A stretch of DNA of 64,000 nucleotides from an uncultured Lachnospiraceae bacterium (GTDB taxonomy: Bacteria > Bacillota > Clostridia > Lachnospirales > Lachnospiraceae), in the NCBI GenBank assembly GCA_947176505.1, contig CAMWQW010000001.1, positions 186,001-250,000 of the forward strand. The letters are read 5' to 3'. Shown here in pieces: positions 45,880-56,727 of this stretch. Below the pieces are notes generated by a model. The model did no database searches. It had not been told where the DNA came from and saw only the letters and a list, made by a program, of their open reading frames with translations. Position numbers and translations under genes: made by a program. Within the stretch, counting starts at the first letter, position 1. Each line of letters opens with the position of its first letter.

Positions 45880-47740
45880 ACTCCTTCCTAAAAAACTCAT
45901 AAATCTGCTGCCCGATGTGCTCCGGTATCTCTCGCACCTCGCACAACTGCTCCACCGACGCCTCCTTAATCTCATTGATGGAGCCAAAATGCTTCATAAG
46001 TGCCTTGCGCCTCGTCGGTCCTACTCCCGGTATCTCGTCCAGCACGGACTTCACCTGTGCCTTGGAACGAAGTGAACGATGATACTCTATTGCAAACCGA
46101 TGCGCCTCATCCTGTATTCTGGTAATCAGCTTAAAACCTTCCGAGTGCGTGTCTATGGGAATCTCCACATTATGATAATACAATCCTCTGGTGCGGTGGT
46201 TATCGTCTTTCACCATGCCACATACCGGAATGTCAAGCTGCAACTCCTCCAATACCTGAAGGGCAATGTTCACCTGCCCTCTGCCGCCATCCATCAGCAA
46301 CAGGTCGGGAAATTTCGTGAAACTGCCAAACTTGTGATCCATCTCTTTGCGGTTCAGTTCCTCTTTTTCTTCCATTCCATGCACAAAACGCCTCGTGAGC
46401 ACTTCCTTCATACATGCGTAGTCATCCGGTCCCGACACGGACTGAATACGGAACTTGCGGTAATCGCTGCGTTTCGCCTTACCCTTTTCAAAAACAACCA
46501 TAGAACCCACATTGGCAAAACCACTGATATTGGATATATCAAAAGCCTCCATACGGCTCACATGCTCCAATTCAAGCAAGGCTGCAATCTCTTTCACTGC
46601 GCCGATTGTTCTCCCTTCTTCCCGTTTCATGCGTTCTTTATCCTGACTCAAAATAAGATGTGCATTCTGCGCCGCCAGTTCCACCAGTTTCTCCTTCGCG
46701 CCCTTTTTTGGCACGCGTATATAGACTCTGCCGCCTTTACGGGTACTCAGCCATTTCTCCAGAATCTCAATATCCGCAATCTCTTCCTGTAACATCAGTT
46801 CACGCGGAATATAAGGAGTTCCTGCATAGAACTGCTTCACAAAGTCCAACAGAATCTGCGCGTTATCATAACCCTGTACGTGCGTCATATAGAAATGTTC
46901 CCTGCCAATCAGCTTGCCGTCCCGCACGAAGAATACCTGCACCACCGCATCCGTATCATCCTTTGCCAGCGCAAGAATATCCTTATCTTCTCCGTCCGAA
47001 TCCGTAATCTTCTGCTTCTGCGCCACACTTTTTACACTGTTATAGAGGTCACGGTAACGTATCGCCTCTTCAAATTCCATATTTTCTGACGCTTGCGTCA
47101 TTTTTCCTTCTAAATCTCTCAGAAGCGGCTTATAATTTCCGTTCAGAAAATCCAATGCCTGCTCCACTCTCTCCCTGTATTCTTCCTTGCTGATATATCC
47201 TTGACAGGGCGCCATACATTGTTTGATGTGATAATTCAAGCAGGGGCGTTCCAATCCGATATCGCGCGGCAGTTTCCGGTTGCATGTTTTAAGCTGATAC
47301 AGTTTATTCATCAGCTCAATGGTATCTTTGACCGCCGCAGCACTGGTATAGGGTCCAAAATATTTGGAACGGTCCTTTTTCATCTCTCTGGAAAAAAGGA
47401 TACGCGGGTACTCTTCACCCATTGTTACTTTGATATACGGATATGTCTTATCGTCCTTGAGCATCGTGTTATACTTCGGGCTATACTCTTTAATCAGATT
47501 ATTCTCCAGTACCAGTGCCTCCAGCTCAGAATCCGTCACGATATACTCAAACCGTGCAATCTGCTGTACCATCTTATCAATCTGCGGTCCTCTTCCGACA
47601 ATCTTGCGAAAATAAGAGCGCACGCGGTTGTGCAGGTTTACTGCCTTCCCCACATAGATAATCGTATCGGCATCATCATGCATCAGATAAACACCGGGAG
47701 AATTGGGAAGTTTTTTCAATTCTTCATCAAAATCAAACAT
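45878..47740 (-). CDS. uvrC: excinuclease ABC subunit C
   Basis: 620 residues. GIY-YIG nuclease at the N-terminus ([21 protein letters not shown]), a UVR domain near residue 205-240, the RNase H-like nuclease ([21 protein letters not shown]) and two helix-hairpin-helix motifs at the C-terminus ([18 protein letters not shown]). It makes both incisions flanking DNA lesions in nucleotide excision repair with UvrA and UvrB. In related genomes it lies beside hprK; here an 8-kb block separates them. Confidence 0.97.
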   Translation of the reverse strand: MFDFDEELKKLPNSPGVYLMHDDADTIIYVGKAVNLHNRVRSYFRKIVGRGPQIDKMVQQIARFEYIVTDSELEALVLENNLIKEYSPKYNTMLKDDKTYPYIKVTMGEEYPRILFSREMKKDRSKYFGPYTSAAAVKDTIELMNKLYQLKTCNRKLPRDIGLERPCLNYHIKQCMAPCQGYISKEEYRERVEQALDFLNGNYKPLLRDLEGKMTQASENMEFEEAIRYRDLYNSVKSVAQKQKITDSDGEDKDILALAKDDTDAVVQVFFVRDGKLIGREHFYMTHVQGYDNAQILLDFVKQFYAGTPYIPRELMLQEEIADIEILEKWLSTRKGGRVYIRVPKKGAKEKLVELAAQNAHLILSQDKERMKREEGRTIGAVKEIAALLELEHVSRMEAFDISNISGFANVGSMVVFEKGKAKRSDYRKFRIQSVSGPDDYACMKEVLTRRFVHGMEEKEELNRKEMDHKFGSFTKFPDLLLMDGGRGQVNIALQVLEELQLDIPVCGMVKDDNHRTRGLYYHNVEIPIDTHSEGFKLITRIQDEAHRFAIEYHRSLRSKAQVKSVLDEIPGVGPTRRKALMKHFGSINEIKEASVEQLCEVREIPEHIGQQIYEFFRKE

Positions 47741-47794
47741 ATCTGTCTCCTCTGCCTAGTCCTTTCGTCTGCTAAGTTTATTATGAAGGTAAAT

Positions 47795-47831
47795 AAGGCA
47801 AAGTCAATCCTATAAAATGACTTTGCCTTTA
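47795..47831. terminator. bidirectional terminator between ftsH and uvrC
   Basis: AAGGCAAAGTCA pairs perfectly with TGACTTTGCCTT around an 11-nt AT-rich loop and is flanked by A and T runs. It follows the ftsH stop. Confidence 0.9.
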
Positions 47832-47849
47832 TAAATTCATATCGTACTT

Positions 47850-50171
47850 TTACTTATTATCGTCCTTCGGTTCCGGTGCCTGTGAGAACACTCCACGGTT
47901 CTCCGGCTGCGGCTGTGTGGGCGGCATCCAGCGCGGCTCCTGTCCACTCTGAGGATTCTGCTGCCCCGGCACAAACTGTTGCTGCGCGGGCTGTTCGGCT
48001 GAAGGCTGTTGTCCTTGCCCGGGTGCAGATGGATGCGGTAGCTCCGGTGCATTCTGCGGCTGCCATGTCGGCTGCTGTCCGGTTTGCGGCTGCTGCACAT
48101 ATCCCTGCCCGGCTTGCGGCTGCTGCACCTCCTGCGTCTCAGTTTTCGGTGCTTCCACAGGCTCCTCTTGCGTCTTTTCCTCCTTCTTTTTACCTTCTTT
48201 CTCATCTTCCTCCGGCTCCGGAAGTCCCTTTTCCTTGCGGAAAATCTTCATAAACTCTTTACCGGTAATCGTTTCTTTCTCAATCAGATGAGCCGCCAGT
48301 TTATCCATAATCTCACGGTTTTCTTTAAGCAGCTTCTTCGCCTGCTTATAGCTTTCACGAAGCATTTTCATGACTTCCGTATCAATATCCGCTGCCGTCA
48401 CGTCTGAGCATGTCAGAGAAGCCCTTCCATCAAGATACTGACTTTCCACGGTTGCCAGCCCCATGAGACCGAATTTCTTACTCATACCGAAGCGGGTAAT
48501 CATGTTACGCGCAAGGCTCGTCGCCTGTTCTATATCATTGGCAGCTCCCGTAGTAACAGTGTCAAACACTACTTCTTCCGCTGCACGTCCGCCCAGAAGA
48601 CTAACCAGTCTGTCACGCAGTTCCGCCTCTGTGTCAAGATATTTCTCTTCTTCCGGCACATGCATAACATACCCTAGCGCACCCATTGTTCTGGGCACAA
48701 TCGTGATTTTCTGTACCGGTTCGGAATTTTTCTGTAACGCACTAATCAATGCATGACCCACCTCATGATAGGAAACAATCTTGCGTTCCTCTTTACTCAT
48801 TACGCGGTCTTTCTTCTCTTTGCCGACAAGCACTTGCTCAACAGCATCAAACAAGTCTTTCTGGCTTACATATTCTCTGCCTGTCTTGACGGCATTAATA
48901 GCAGCCTCATTAATCATGTTGGCAAGGTCGGAACCTACCGCCCCGGAAGTCGCCAACGCAATCTCGTTCAAATCCACCGTCTCATCCATCCGCACATCTT
49001 TGGCATGTACTTTCAGGATTTCCACACGCCCTTTTAAATCGGGCTTATCTACAATAATTCTCCGGTCAAAACGCCCCGGACGAAGTAACGCTTTATCCAA
49101 AATCTCCGGTCTGTTGGTCGCCGCCAGAATAATAATTCCCTTCTTGCCGTCAAAACCGTCCATCTCAGATAGAAGCTGGTTTAATGTCTGTTCTCTTTCT
49201 TCATTACCGCCGCCATATTTAGAGTCTCTGCTTCTTCCGATAGCATCAATCTCATCAATAAAAACGATACACGGCGCATTCTTCTCCGCTTCCTTAAACA
49301 AATCACGGACACGGGAAGCACCTACCCCGACATACAATTCAATAAAGTCTGAACCTGACAGTGAGAAAAACGGTACATGGGCTTCACCTGCCACCGCTTT
49401 GGCAAGAAGCGTCTTTCCCGTTCCGGGAGGTCCGACCAAAAGCGCACCTTTGGGCAGCCTTGCACCAATCTTGGCATACTTACCGGGATTATGCAGGAAA
49501 TCCACTACTTCTACCAGAGATTCCTTCGCTTCATCCTCGCCTGCCACATCTTTGAACGTAATACCGGTCTCCTTCTGCACATAGGCTTTGGCAGTGCTCT
49601 TACCCACGCCCATCGGACCGCCTTTGCCGCCCATACGTCTGAATAGCAGGCTGAGAAGCCCCCACATTAACAGAATGGGCAAGACATAATAAAGGAGCAC
49701 TGTCATAATCACACTGGAGCTGTCAGATGTCTGCTTATTCACATCAATATTGTGTTCCAGTAAACGTTGCGCCAGTGTATCGTCATCCTCCATTTTACCG
49801 GTATAGTAAGTCAGGGTGCCAAGACCATACCCATACATGAAAGGAGAGCTCGCCTTCCCTTCCTTCGGATAAATGATTATTCTGTCTGTTTCAACCGTAA
49901 CACTCTTAACGTCGCCGTCTTCTACCATTTTTACAAAAGAATTGTACGTAATCTCCTGATTGCTGGCACCGGTCAACATCTTCATAAACATGCTTATACA
50001 CAACAGCGTAACCAGCGCGGCTATCACGAGCATAATTAAGCTCTGCTTACGTGGATCGTTCCCACCGCTGTTTTTATTCGGACCACCCGGACCGTTTGGT
50101 CCTCCCGGTCCACCGGGTCCTCCGGGACCGCGATTTGAACCGCCGTCGTACTGATTTAAATTGTCATCCAT
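47850..50171 (-). CDS. ftsH: ATP-dependent zinc metalloprotease FtsH
   Basis: 773 residues. A Gly/Pro-rich cytosolic head (residues 10-35, repeated PGG units), membrane helix 1 near 45-67, an extracytosolic loop, helix 2 near 150-175, then the AAA domain (Walker A GPPGTGKT, Walker B CIVFIDEIDAIG, SRH ILDKALLRPGRFDRR) and the zinc site HEVGHA near residue 470. The C-terminal tail of about 110 residues after EKGLPEPEEDE is unusually long and rich in Gln, Pro and Glu. It degrades membrane and regulatory proteins. Divergent from pyrG. Confidence 0.96.
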   Translation of the reverse strand: MDDNLNQYDGGSNRGPGGPGGPGGPNGPGGPNKNSGGNDPRKQSLIMLVIAALVTLLCISMFMKMLTGASNQEITYNSFVKMVEDGDVKSVTVETDRIIIYPKEGKASSPFMYGYGLGTLTYYTGKMEDDDTLAQRLLEHNIDVNKQTSDSSSVIMTVLLYYVLPILLMWGLLSLLFRRMGGKGGPMGVGKSTAKAYVQKETGITFKDVAGEDEAKESLVEVVDFLHNPGKYAKIGARLPKGALLVGPPGTGKTLLAKAVAGEAHVPFFSLSGSDFIELYVGVGASRVRDLFKEAEKNAPCIVFIDEIDAIGRSRDSKYGGGNEEREQTLNQLLSEMDGFDGKKGIIILAATNRPEILDKALLRPGRFDRRIIVDKPDLKGRVEILKVHAKDVRMDETVDLNEIALATSGAVGSDLANMINEAAINAVKTGREYVSQKDLFDAVEQVLVGKEKKDRVMSKEERKIVSYHEVGHALISALQKNSEPVQKITIVPRTMGALGYVMHVPEEEKYLDTEAELRDRLVSLLGGRAAEEVVFDTVTTGAANDIEQATSLARNMITRFGMSKKFGLMGLATVESQYLDGRASLTCSDVTAADIDTEVMKMLRESYKQAKKLLKENREIMDKLAAHLIEKETITGKEFMKIFRKEKGLPEPEEDEKEGKKKEEKTQEEPVEAPKTETQEVQQPQAGQGYVQQPQTGQQPTWQPQNAPELPHPSAPGQGQQPSAEQPAQQQFVPGQQNPQSGQEPRWMPPTQPQPENRGVFSQAPEPKDDNK

Positions 50172-50420
50172 GAGGAATCCTCACTTTCTATCCATATTGC
50201 TTTCGCGACACGTACACTTTCGTTCTTTTCTAACTATAACATAGTATATAGAAGGAAAAATCATAAATCAATATGCGAATTATGAATTTATGAACACAAG
50301 TATTAAAGAATTATAAAGTTTTTTACAAATTTTAACCTTTACAGTAGATTTTTCCTTCCTTTCCATTGTATAATAAACCATATATTGTTTTTAATCCGTT
50401 ACAGAAAGGCATGGAGAAAA

Positions 50421-52025
50421 ATGGCAGTAAAATACGTATTCGTAACAGGTGGTGTTGTATCCGGTTTAGGTAAGGGTATCACTGCCGCTTCTTTAGGAAG
50501 ACTACTGAAAGCCCGCGGCTATAAAGTCACGATGCAGAAATTCGACCCTTATATCAATATTGATCCCGGCACGATGAATCCTATTCAGCATGGCGAGGTT
50601 TTCGTCACAGAAGACGGTACGGAGACTGATCTTGATCTTGGTCATTATGAACGATTCATCGATGAGAATCTGGACAAGAATTCTAATGTAACCACCGGTA
50701 AAGTATATTGGACCGTATTACAGAAGGAACGCCGTGGCGACTACGGCGGCGGCACGGTACAGGTGATTCCTCATATTACCAACGAGATCAAAAGCCGTTT
50801 CTACCGTAATTTCACCGACGAGGAGACCCGTATTGCAATTATAGAAGTAGGCGGAACAGTGGGCGATATTGAAAGTCAGCCCTTCCTAGAGTCCATTCGT
50901 CAGTTCCAGCACGAAGTTGGGCGTGAGAACGCTATTCTAATCCATGTGACTCTTATCCCTTACTTGAGTGCCTCTCAGGAAATGAAAACAAAACCTACAC
51001 AGGCAAGTGTCAAAGAACTTCAGGGTATGGGGCTTCAACCGGACATCATCGTATGCCGCAGCGAGCATCCCCTTGATCAGACATTGAAAGATAAAATCGC
51101 CTTGTTCTGTAATGTACCGAGCAACCGTGTATTGCAGAATCTCGATGTAGAGCATCTCTATGAAGCTCCTCTTGCAATGGAGGAAGAGCATCTGGCGCAG
51201 GTAGCATGTGACTGTCTGAAACTGGATTGTCCGGAGCCTGACCTGACTGACTGGAAAGCCGTGGTGGAATCATTAAGAACTCCTACCAGCGAAGTAACAG
51301 TAGCTCTTGTTGGTAAGTATACCCAGCTTCACGATGCATATATCAGTGTTGTCGAAGCATTAAAGCACGGCGGCATCTCCAATCGCTGTGTAGTCAATAT
51401 CAAATGGGTTGATTCCGAGACTGTAACAAAGGATAATGTCAATGACGTTTTAAATGGTGTCAACGGCGTTCTCGTTCCGGGTGGTTTTGGCGACAGAGGT
51501 ATTGAAGGCAAGATTTGCGCCATCACATATGCAAGGACAAACAATATTCCTTTCCTTGGGCTCTGCCTCGGAATGCAGTTAGCCATTGTAGAATTTGCCA
51601 GAAATGTACTTTCCTATAACGATGCACACAGCATAGAGCTCGACCCTTCCACCACCCATCCGGTCATCGCACTGATGCCCGATCAGAACGGCGTGGAAGA
51701 CATCGGCGGTACACTGCGCCTTGGCTCTTATCCTTGCGTGTTGGACAAGACATCCAAAGCATATGAACTATATGCTGAAGAGACAATACACGAAAGGCAC
51801 AGACACCGTTATGAAGTAAATAACGATTATCGCGCGGTACTTACAGAAAACGGCATGAAACTGTCCGGCTTATCTCCTGACGGACGTATCGTAGAGATGT
51901 GTGAATTACCGAGCCATCCGTTTTTCGTGGCAACGCAGGCACATCCCGAACTAAAATCAAGACCTAACAGACCCCATCCGTTATTCAAGGGATTTGTCAA
52001 GGCTGCATTGGAAAATAGAAAATAG
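50421..52025 (+). CDS. pyrG: CTP synthase
   Basis: 534 residues from the ATG at 50421, with GGAG just upstream; the frame opens 12 codons earlier. The N-terminal amidoligase starts [20 protein letters not shown], the C-terminal glutaminase has PGGFGDRG and the nucleophile Cys in [15 protein letters not shown]. It makes CTP from UTP, ATP and glutamine. A TATAAT at 50369-50374 is the likely -10 box; no matching -35 or leader terminator is clear. Ends at a strong terminator. Confidence 0.98.
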   Translation: MAVKYVFVTGGVVSGLGKGITAASLGRLLKARGYKVTMQKFDPYINIDPGTMNPIQHGEVFVTEDGTETDLDLGHYERFIDENLDKNSNVTTGKVYWTVLQKERRGDYGGGTVQVIPHITNEIKSRFYRNFTDEETRIAIIEVGGTVGDIESQPFLESIRQFQHEVGRENAILIHVTLIPYLSASQEMKTKPTQASVKELQGMGLQPDIIVCRSEHPLDQTLKDKIALFCNVPSNRVLQNLDVEHLYEAPLAMEEEHLAQVACDCLKLDCPEPDLTDWKAVVESLRTPTSEVTVALVGKYTQLHDAYISVVEALKHGGISNRCVVNIKWVDSETVTKDNVNDVLNGVNGVLVPGGFGDRGIEGKICAITYARTNNIPFLGLCLGMQLAIVEFARNVLSYNDAHSIELDPSTTHPVIALMPDQNGVEDIGGTLRLGSYPCVLDKTSKAYELYAEETIHERHRHRYEVNNDYRAVLTENGMKLSGLSPDGRIVEMCELPSHPFFVATQAHPELKSRPNRPHPLFKGFVKAALENRK

Positions 52026-52046
52026 CCGCCAAACAGCGACGATTAA

Positions 52047-52077
52047 AAAGGCAGAACCGTAACAGTTCTGCCTTTAT
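52047..52077. terminator. terminator between pyrG and the GH3 gene
   Basis: AAAGGCAGAAC (52047-52057) pairs perfectly with GTTCTGCCTTT (52065-52075) around a 7-nt loop, flanked by A and T runs, so it can serve both convergent genes. Confidence 0.92.
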
Positions 52078-52092
52078 ATCTCTGCCTGCCGC

Positions 52093-54372
52093 CTACTCCT
52101 CCAACGCATTCAACTTATCCACAAGCGCCTGCACGTCTGCCATCGTCACTTTTCCTGTAAAGCTGATTGGTCCGCGGAGTGGCAAAAATCCTTCCATGGC
52201 TTCATTCATCTCCTCAGATATCGCTTCACTGGCAGCCCCGCTCTCGGAGCCCTCCGGCTGCTCTCCGAAAATACCGCCCTTAAATAATTCCTGCGCTATT
52301 TCCCATGCTCTCGGATCTTTCTTGACGTCTCCTAACGTCGTATCAGTTGTATAAACAAACGGAATCTTCACAGTGGATTCCACCGTCACAGTTTTAGTCA
52401 GTACAATATCTCTGGAAGATTTACCAATCATAATATCAAACTCACCGGTCTCCACATACCAGTCATGGATCCTCACACTATAATATGCAAACGCTCTCTT
52501 ATCCAGCGTAAAAGTTACTGTCTTTGTCTCACCGGGCAGCAATTCCACTTTCGCAAAATCACGCAGTTCTTTCACCGGACGAATCGCCGTACTTTCCTTA
52601 TCCGCCACATAGAGCTGCACTACTTCCTTACCTGCCACATTGCCTGTGTTTTTCACATCGACTGTCACACGCATGGTATCTGTATCTTTCATCCGATCTT
52701 TATCTACAGTCAGGTTAGAATATTCAAATGTCGTGTAAGACAGACCATATCCGAAGGGGAACAGAACATCCATCTTTTTCTTATCGTAGTAACGATACCC
52801 GACAAAAATACCCTCACGGTATTCAACCATATCACCCTCGCCGATATATGACAAATACGACGGATTATCTTCCAATCTAAGCGGAAATGTCTCCGGCAGC
52901 TTCGCACTGGGGTTCACTTTACCGAACAAAATATCACAAACTGCGCCACCCACTGCCTGACCACCCAGATATGCCTCAACGATGCCTTTAACTTTGTCAA
53001 CCCAAGGCATCTCAATCGGTGAACCGTTATGCAGTACCACAACCGTATTAGGCTGTACCTTGACAATCTGCTCAATCAATTCGTTCTGGCAGTTAGGCAT
53101 CGCCATGTGCTGTCTGTCAAACCCTTCCGATTCAAATTTGTCCGGCAGCCCGGCAAAAATAACCGCCACATCAGCACTGCGTGCCGCTTCGACTGCTTCT
53201 GTCAGCAGTTTCTCATCTGTCTTATCCTCTTTATCATCAAATCCCTGCGCATAAATAATATTATTCATGCCTGCCGCCGCATCCAGCGCGGACGTAACTT
53301 TATGACTGTTGATATGAGAGCTTCCGCCGCCCTGATATCGCGGAGTCTTCGCGTATTTACCGATAAAAGCGACCTTCTGTTTATCCGACAGCGGAAGCAC
53401 TTCCTCATTCTTCAGAAGGACAATGGTCTCCTCCGCAACTTTGCGGGCTGTCTCATAGTCCTTATCTCTGTCAAATACCGCATTCTTATCGCGGTTTTCT
53501 TCAAAGCGGAACACAATATTCAAAATCCGTTCCACTGCCTCATCAACAATGCCCTCATCCAGCTCTCCGCTCAAAACCGCTCCGACAATCAATTTATCAT
53601 TCACGCCATTGCAGCCGGGCATCTCCAAGTCCAACCCTGCCTTTAAATCTTCTACACGGTTGTTGACTGCGCCCCAATCACTCATCACATAACCGTCAAA
53701 TCCCCATTGCTCACGCAATATCTCTGTTAAATACAAGTGATTCTGCGCTGCATATGTCCCGTTAATCTTATTGTAAGAACACATAACTGTCCACGGCTTT
53801 TCTTTCTTTACCGCGCCCTCAAAAGCTGCCAGATAGATTTCATTTAATGTTCTTTCGTCTACACGGGAGTCGGAAGACATTCTTCTCGTCTCCTGATTGT
53901 TCGCAAGAAAATGTTTAATACTCGTACCCACATTTTTACTCTGTATTCCATGAATCAGTGCACCCGCCATCTCACTTGCCACAAACGGGTCTTCCGAATA
54001 ATACTCGAAATTACGTCCACATAATGGCGAACGTTTGATATTGACAGCCGGTCCCAATATAACGCTCACGCCTTCCGCCTGACACTCATTTCCCAATGCT
54101 TCACCCATCTTTACAAGCAGTTCCCTGTTAAAAGATGCTGCCGTACCGCATCCAGCCGGAAAACAAACTGCTTTGATGCTCTCATTCACGCCCAAATGAT
54201 CTGCCTGTTCGTCTTGTTTACGCAGTCCGTGTGGGCCGTCAGATACCATGCTTGCCGGAATTCCCAAGCGCTCTACCGCCTCAGTATGCCAGAAATCTGC
54301 TCCCGAACACATTGCTGCCTTCTCCTCCAAAGTCATCTGTGCTACCAGTTCTCTGATCTTGTCTGCTGTCAT
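52093..54372 (-). CDS. beta-glucosidase, glycoside hydrolase family 3
   Basis: 759 residues. N-terminal barrel (MVSDGPHGLRKQ, the substrate Asp near GFDGYVMSDWGAV around residue 230), alpha/beta sandwich with GGSSHINSHKVTSALDAAAG, and a C-terminal fibronectin type III domain (VTVDVKNTGNVAGKEVVQLYVAD). After it comes an extra tail of about 75 residues ending DVQALVDKLNALEE. No signal peptide, so it splits imported beta-glucosides in the cytoplasm. It stands alone between the pyrG terminator and the sensor kinase gene. Confidence 0.95.
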   Translation of the reverse strand: MTADKIRELVAQMTLEEKAAMCSGADFWHTEAVERLGIPASMVSDGPHGLRKQDEQADHLGVNESIKAVCFPAGCGTAASFNRELLVKMGEALGNECQAEGVSVILGPAVNIKRSPLCGRNFEYYSEDPFVASEMAGALIHGIQSKNVGTSIKHFLANNQETRRMSSDSRVDERTLNEIYLAAFEGAVKKEKPWTVMCSYNKINGTYAAQNHLYLTEILREQWGFDGYVMSDWGAVNNRVEDLKAGLDLEMPGCNGVNDKLIVGAVLSGELDEGIVDEAVERILNIVFRFEENRDKNAVFDRDKDYETARKVAEETIVLLKNEEVLPLSDKQKVAFIGKYAKTPRYQGGGSSHINSHKVTSALDAAAGMNNIIYAQGFDDKEDKTDEKLLTEAVEAARSADVAVIFAGLPDKFESEGFDRQHMAMPNCQNELIEQIVKVQPNTVVVLHNGSPIEMPWVDKVKGIVEAYLGGQAVGGAVCDILFGKVNPSAKLPETFPLRLEDNPSYLSYIGEGDMVEYREGIFVGYRYYDKKKMDVLFPFGYGLSYTTFEYSNLTVDKDRMKDTDTMRVTVDVKNTGNVAGKEVVQLYVADKESTAIRPVKELRDFAKVELLPGETKTVTFTLDKRAFAYYSVRIHDWYVETGEFDIMIGKSSRDIVLTKTVTVESTVKIPFVYTTDTTLGDVKKDPRAWEIAQELFKGGIFGEQPEGSESGAASEAISEEMNEAMEGFLPLRGPISFTGKVTMADVQALVDKLNALEE

Positions 54373-54478
54373 TTGATAACCTCCTGCATTTTCCCATATA
54401 CTTTACGCCCATAGGTACAAAGTACCATACATGATACTCTCAGTGTAACACAGCCGCATAGAGTTTACTATACCTTTC

Positions 54479-55729
54479 TTATTTACTTTTCATACTATAT
54501 GCGCGCAGTCTTATTTCGCAAAAACTACCTCCGTGTTTGTTGTTTTCAAAACGGATTTTACCGCCGTGTGCCAGCACAATCTTTTGAACAATGTTAAGTC
54601 CTCCTATATTCTGCACTATCTTTTTTTTCTTCCGGCTATGCAGTTGGTTCAGCAATTCCTGTGAATATCCCACGCCGTTATCCGCAAAACTGATGCAGCA
54701 CCATCTTCTTTCTTTCCACATGCGCAGTGCAATCACCGTTGTCTCCTGCTGCTCACCATGCTGCATACTGTTATTCAGCAAATTGCGGAATGCTCTGATT
54801 AGCAATTGGCGGTCCGCTTCTGTCCATATCTCCTCTGCCTGTCCGGATACAACCATATCAATATCCGCTTCTTTTTCGCTGACGTCGCTTAAAAATGCTG
54901 CCGCCACTTCACGCAGTACCGCTGCCGGACGTAATTTCTCCACTCGCAGCGCCTGCATGGAATATTCCAAGCGAGATGTAAGATTTAAGTCTTCTACTAA
55001 TTCCTTCATTACGATGCTCTGATGTCTGATCACCTCCATCTGCCGTTTTTCTTCCACCGACAGATTCTCGCTATTCTGCAATGCATCCGAATAGCCCATC
55101 ACCATCGATAGCGGTGTGCGAATATCGTGCGATATTCCGGATATCCATTCTATTCTCACCTGTTCTCTGTTTTTCGACCATTTTCTTGTAAAGAAAAAAG
55201 CCGATATCAGAACCAGCGAGAAGTCAAACAGCACGATCCAAATCCATATATTTTTAATATAATCTATCCATGGTGTCGGGCATTGCACGTTATATTTCCA
55301 CATAGAATGCTTGGGAATTCCCACCACCATAATCTGATCATCCCACACTCTTAGATAGACGGGATAATCTTCCAGATACCATTTGCTCATCCGGGCAATC
55401 TCGGAACGCGTGTACGATTCCTTAACCTCCACGGGTTTCCTATAGCTCCAGATGACTTCCCCGTCCTCGTTAAGCAGCATCGCCCACTGCCGCATCTGCG
55501 TCAAAGTTGTCTGCATAGGCACACTTAGCTCATAACCGTTCTCCGTCAGCGTCAGTGCCTCCATGACTTCCCCGCCCAGCACATACTCCGGCGTTTCCTG
55601 ATGATACCGGATCGCTATCACTACAAAAAGTATTACGTTTGCAATAAGTGTTAACCATATAATCAGCATAAGCGCCATCACATAGTATAGCGCCTTACGT
55701 ATTCCCGGCAGTCCGCTCCTAACCTTCAT
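54479..55729 (-). CDS. sensor histidine kinase
   Basis: 416 residues. Membrane helix 1 (YYVMALMLIIWLTLIANVIL), an extracytosolic domain of about 110 residues, helix 2 near 165-185, a HisKA domain (GISHDIRTPLSMVMGYSDAL, His near residue 205) and a HATPase_c domain with RAFRNLLNNSMQHG and ADNGVGYSQELLNQL. Last gene of the response regulator-kinase pair; likely senses a cationic antimicrobial peptide or cell-wall antibiotic, judged from the divergent ABC genes. The signal is not determined. Confidence 0.92.
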   Translation of the reverse strand: MKVRSGLPGIRKALYYVMALMLIIWLTLIANVILFVVIAIRYHQETPEYVLGGEVMEALTLTENGYELSVPMQTTLTQMRQWAMLLNEDGEVIWSYRKPVEVKESYTRSEIARMSKWYLEDYPVYLRVWDDQIMVVGIPKHSMWKYNVQCPTPWIDYIKNIWIWIVLFDFSLVLISAFFFTRKWSKNREQVRIEWISGISHDIRTPLSMVMGYSDALQNSENLSVEEKRQMEVIRHQSIVMKELVEDLNLTSRLEYSMQALRVEKLRPAAVLREVAAAFLSDVSEKEADIDMVVSGQAEEIWTEADRQLLIRAFRNLLNNSMQHGEQQETTVIALRMWKERRWCCISFADNGVGYSQELLNQLHSRKKKKIVQNIGGLNIVQKIVLAHGGKIRFENNKHGGSFCEIRLRAYSMKSK

Positions 55730-55827
55730 TTTGAACTCACCCTCTTTTTTCTATAGATAAGATATCGTAAATTCCTCCGTTTTCAAGTACGCGAAGCATA
55801 TCTCGATTCGTATGCGTTCCATATACC

Positions 55828-56565
55828 CTATATAAGCTTATAACCCAACCCACGTACCGTCAGCAGATATTTCGGATGGGAAGGATCTTCCTCAATTTTC
55901 TCCCGCAGACGCCTGATGTGCACAATCAACGTATTCTCATATCCATAGTTTCCTTCCTGCCAGACCGCCTCACAAAGTGCGTCTATCGTCACAATCCGTC
56001 CTCTGTTGGCAGCCAGCTTCTCTATAATAGCATATTCTTTCGCCGTCAGTGTCAGCTCTTGCGCTTTTGTCTTCGATGATTCCGAAACATTTTCTCTCGC
56101 ACTGTTCCAACGCACCAGTCCGCTCCCCAAATCAACACTGCAGACCCCCAATCGAATCAACTCGCTCTCTTTATCTTCCTCCTTGACACGGTACACTCTT
56201 TTTAAGACTGCCTTCACACGCAGAATCAGTTCTTTGGGCAGAAACGGCTTCGTAATATAATCGTCCGCTCCCAAGCCTAGTCCGTGGAGTCTGTCTTCAT
56301 CCTCATCTTTTGCCGATAGGAAAATCACCGGCACTTCTGACTCTTTATGCATCTCCTGCAATAGACCGAACCCGTCTCCGTCCGGAAGCATCACGTCCAA
56401 CAAAATCAGTCTCGGCTGTTCTCTTTGGTAAACCGCTCTTGCCTCCCTACAGCTTCCCGCACTTACCACATATCGGAAACCTTCTTTCACTAAAAAGTCC
56501 TTCACCATTCTGCGTAACTCCGGCTCATCGTCCACCAGCATGATTTTATAATCATATAACTCCAT
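55828..56565 (-). CDS. OmpR family response regulator
   Basis: 245 residues. Receiver domain with acidic DDEPELRR, phosphoacceptor in LILLDVMLPDGDG and Lys in ITKPFLPKEL; winged helix DNA-binding domain in the last 100 residues (ELTLTAKEYAIIEKLAANRGRI, GYENTLIVHIRRLREKIE). It probably controls the divergent immunity ABC genes through the direct repeats in the shared 162-bp gap. The gap to the kinase gene is 98 bp. Confidence 0.95.
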   Translation of the reverse strand: MELYDYKIMLVDDEPELRRMVKDFLVKEGFRYVVSAGSCREARAVYQREQPRLILLDVMLPDGDGFGLLQEMHKESEVPVIFLSAKDEDEDRLHGLGLGADDYITKPFLPKELILRVKAVLKRVYRVKEEDKESELIRLGVCSVDLGSGLVRWNSARENVSESSKTKAQELTLTAKEYAIIEKLAANRGRIVTIDALCEAVWQEGNYGYENTLIVHIRRLREKIEEDPSHPKYLLTVRGLGYKLI

Positions 56566-56639
56566 AGCAACCGCATCCTTTCCTATCCTATAAATAGAAG
56601 TATACTATTTTTCTCCCTTCCGCAAAACAGCTTTCCCTG

Positions 56640-56708
56640 ATTCTTAATGTAAATGTAATGTGACCTTCATCCTGCTTTAATGCATTTTGATTATTCTTAC
56701 TGTAAATA
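56640..56708. promoter_or_regulatory. direct repeat in the shared regulator/ABC promoter region
   Basis: ATTCTTAATGTAAATG at 56640 recurs as ATTCTTACTGTAAATA at 56693, 14 of 16 bases the same, 53 bp apart. TAATGTAAATGTAATGTGA overlaps the first copy. These are candidate sites for the OmpR-type regulator. Confidence 0.5.
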
Positions 56709-56727
56709 AAGAAAAAGGAGTATAACT

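Noticed and set aside
46079..46792. 237-codon open frame antisense to uvrC
   Set aside because: No ribosome site; uvrC on the other strand is complete and conserved across the same bases.
48781..49584. 267-codon open frame antisense to ftsH
   Set aside because: Serine-rich shadow of the AAA domain; no start signal.
53029..53646. 205-codon frame antisense to the GH3 gene
   Set aside because: GH3 motifs occupy the other strand without break.
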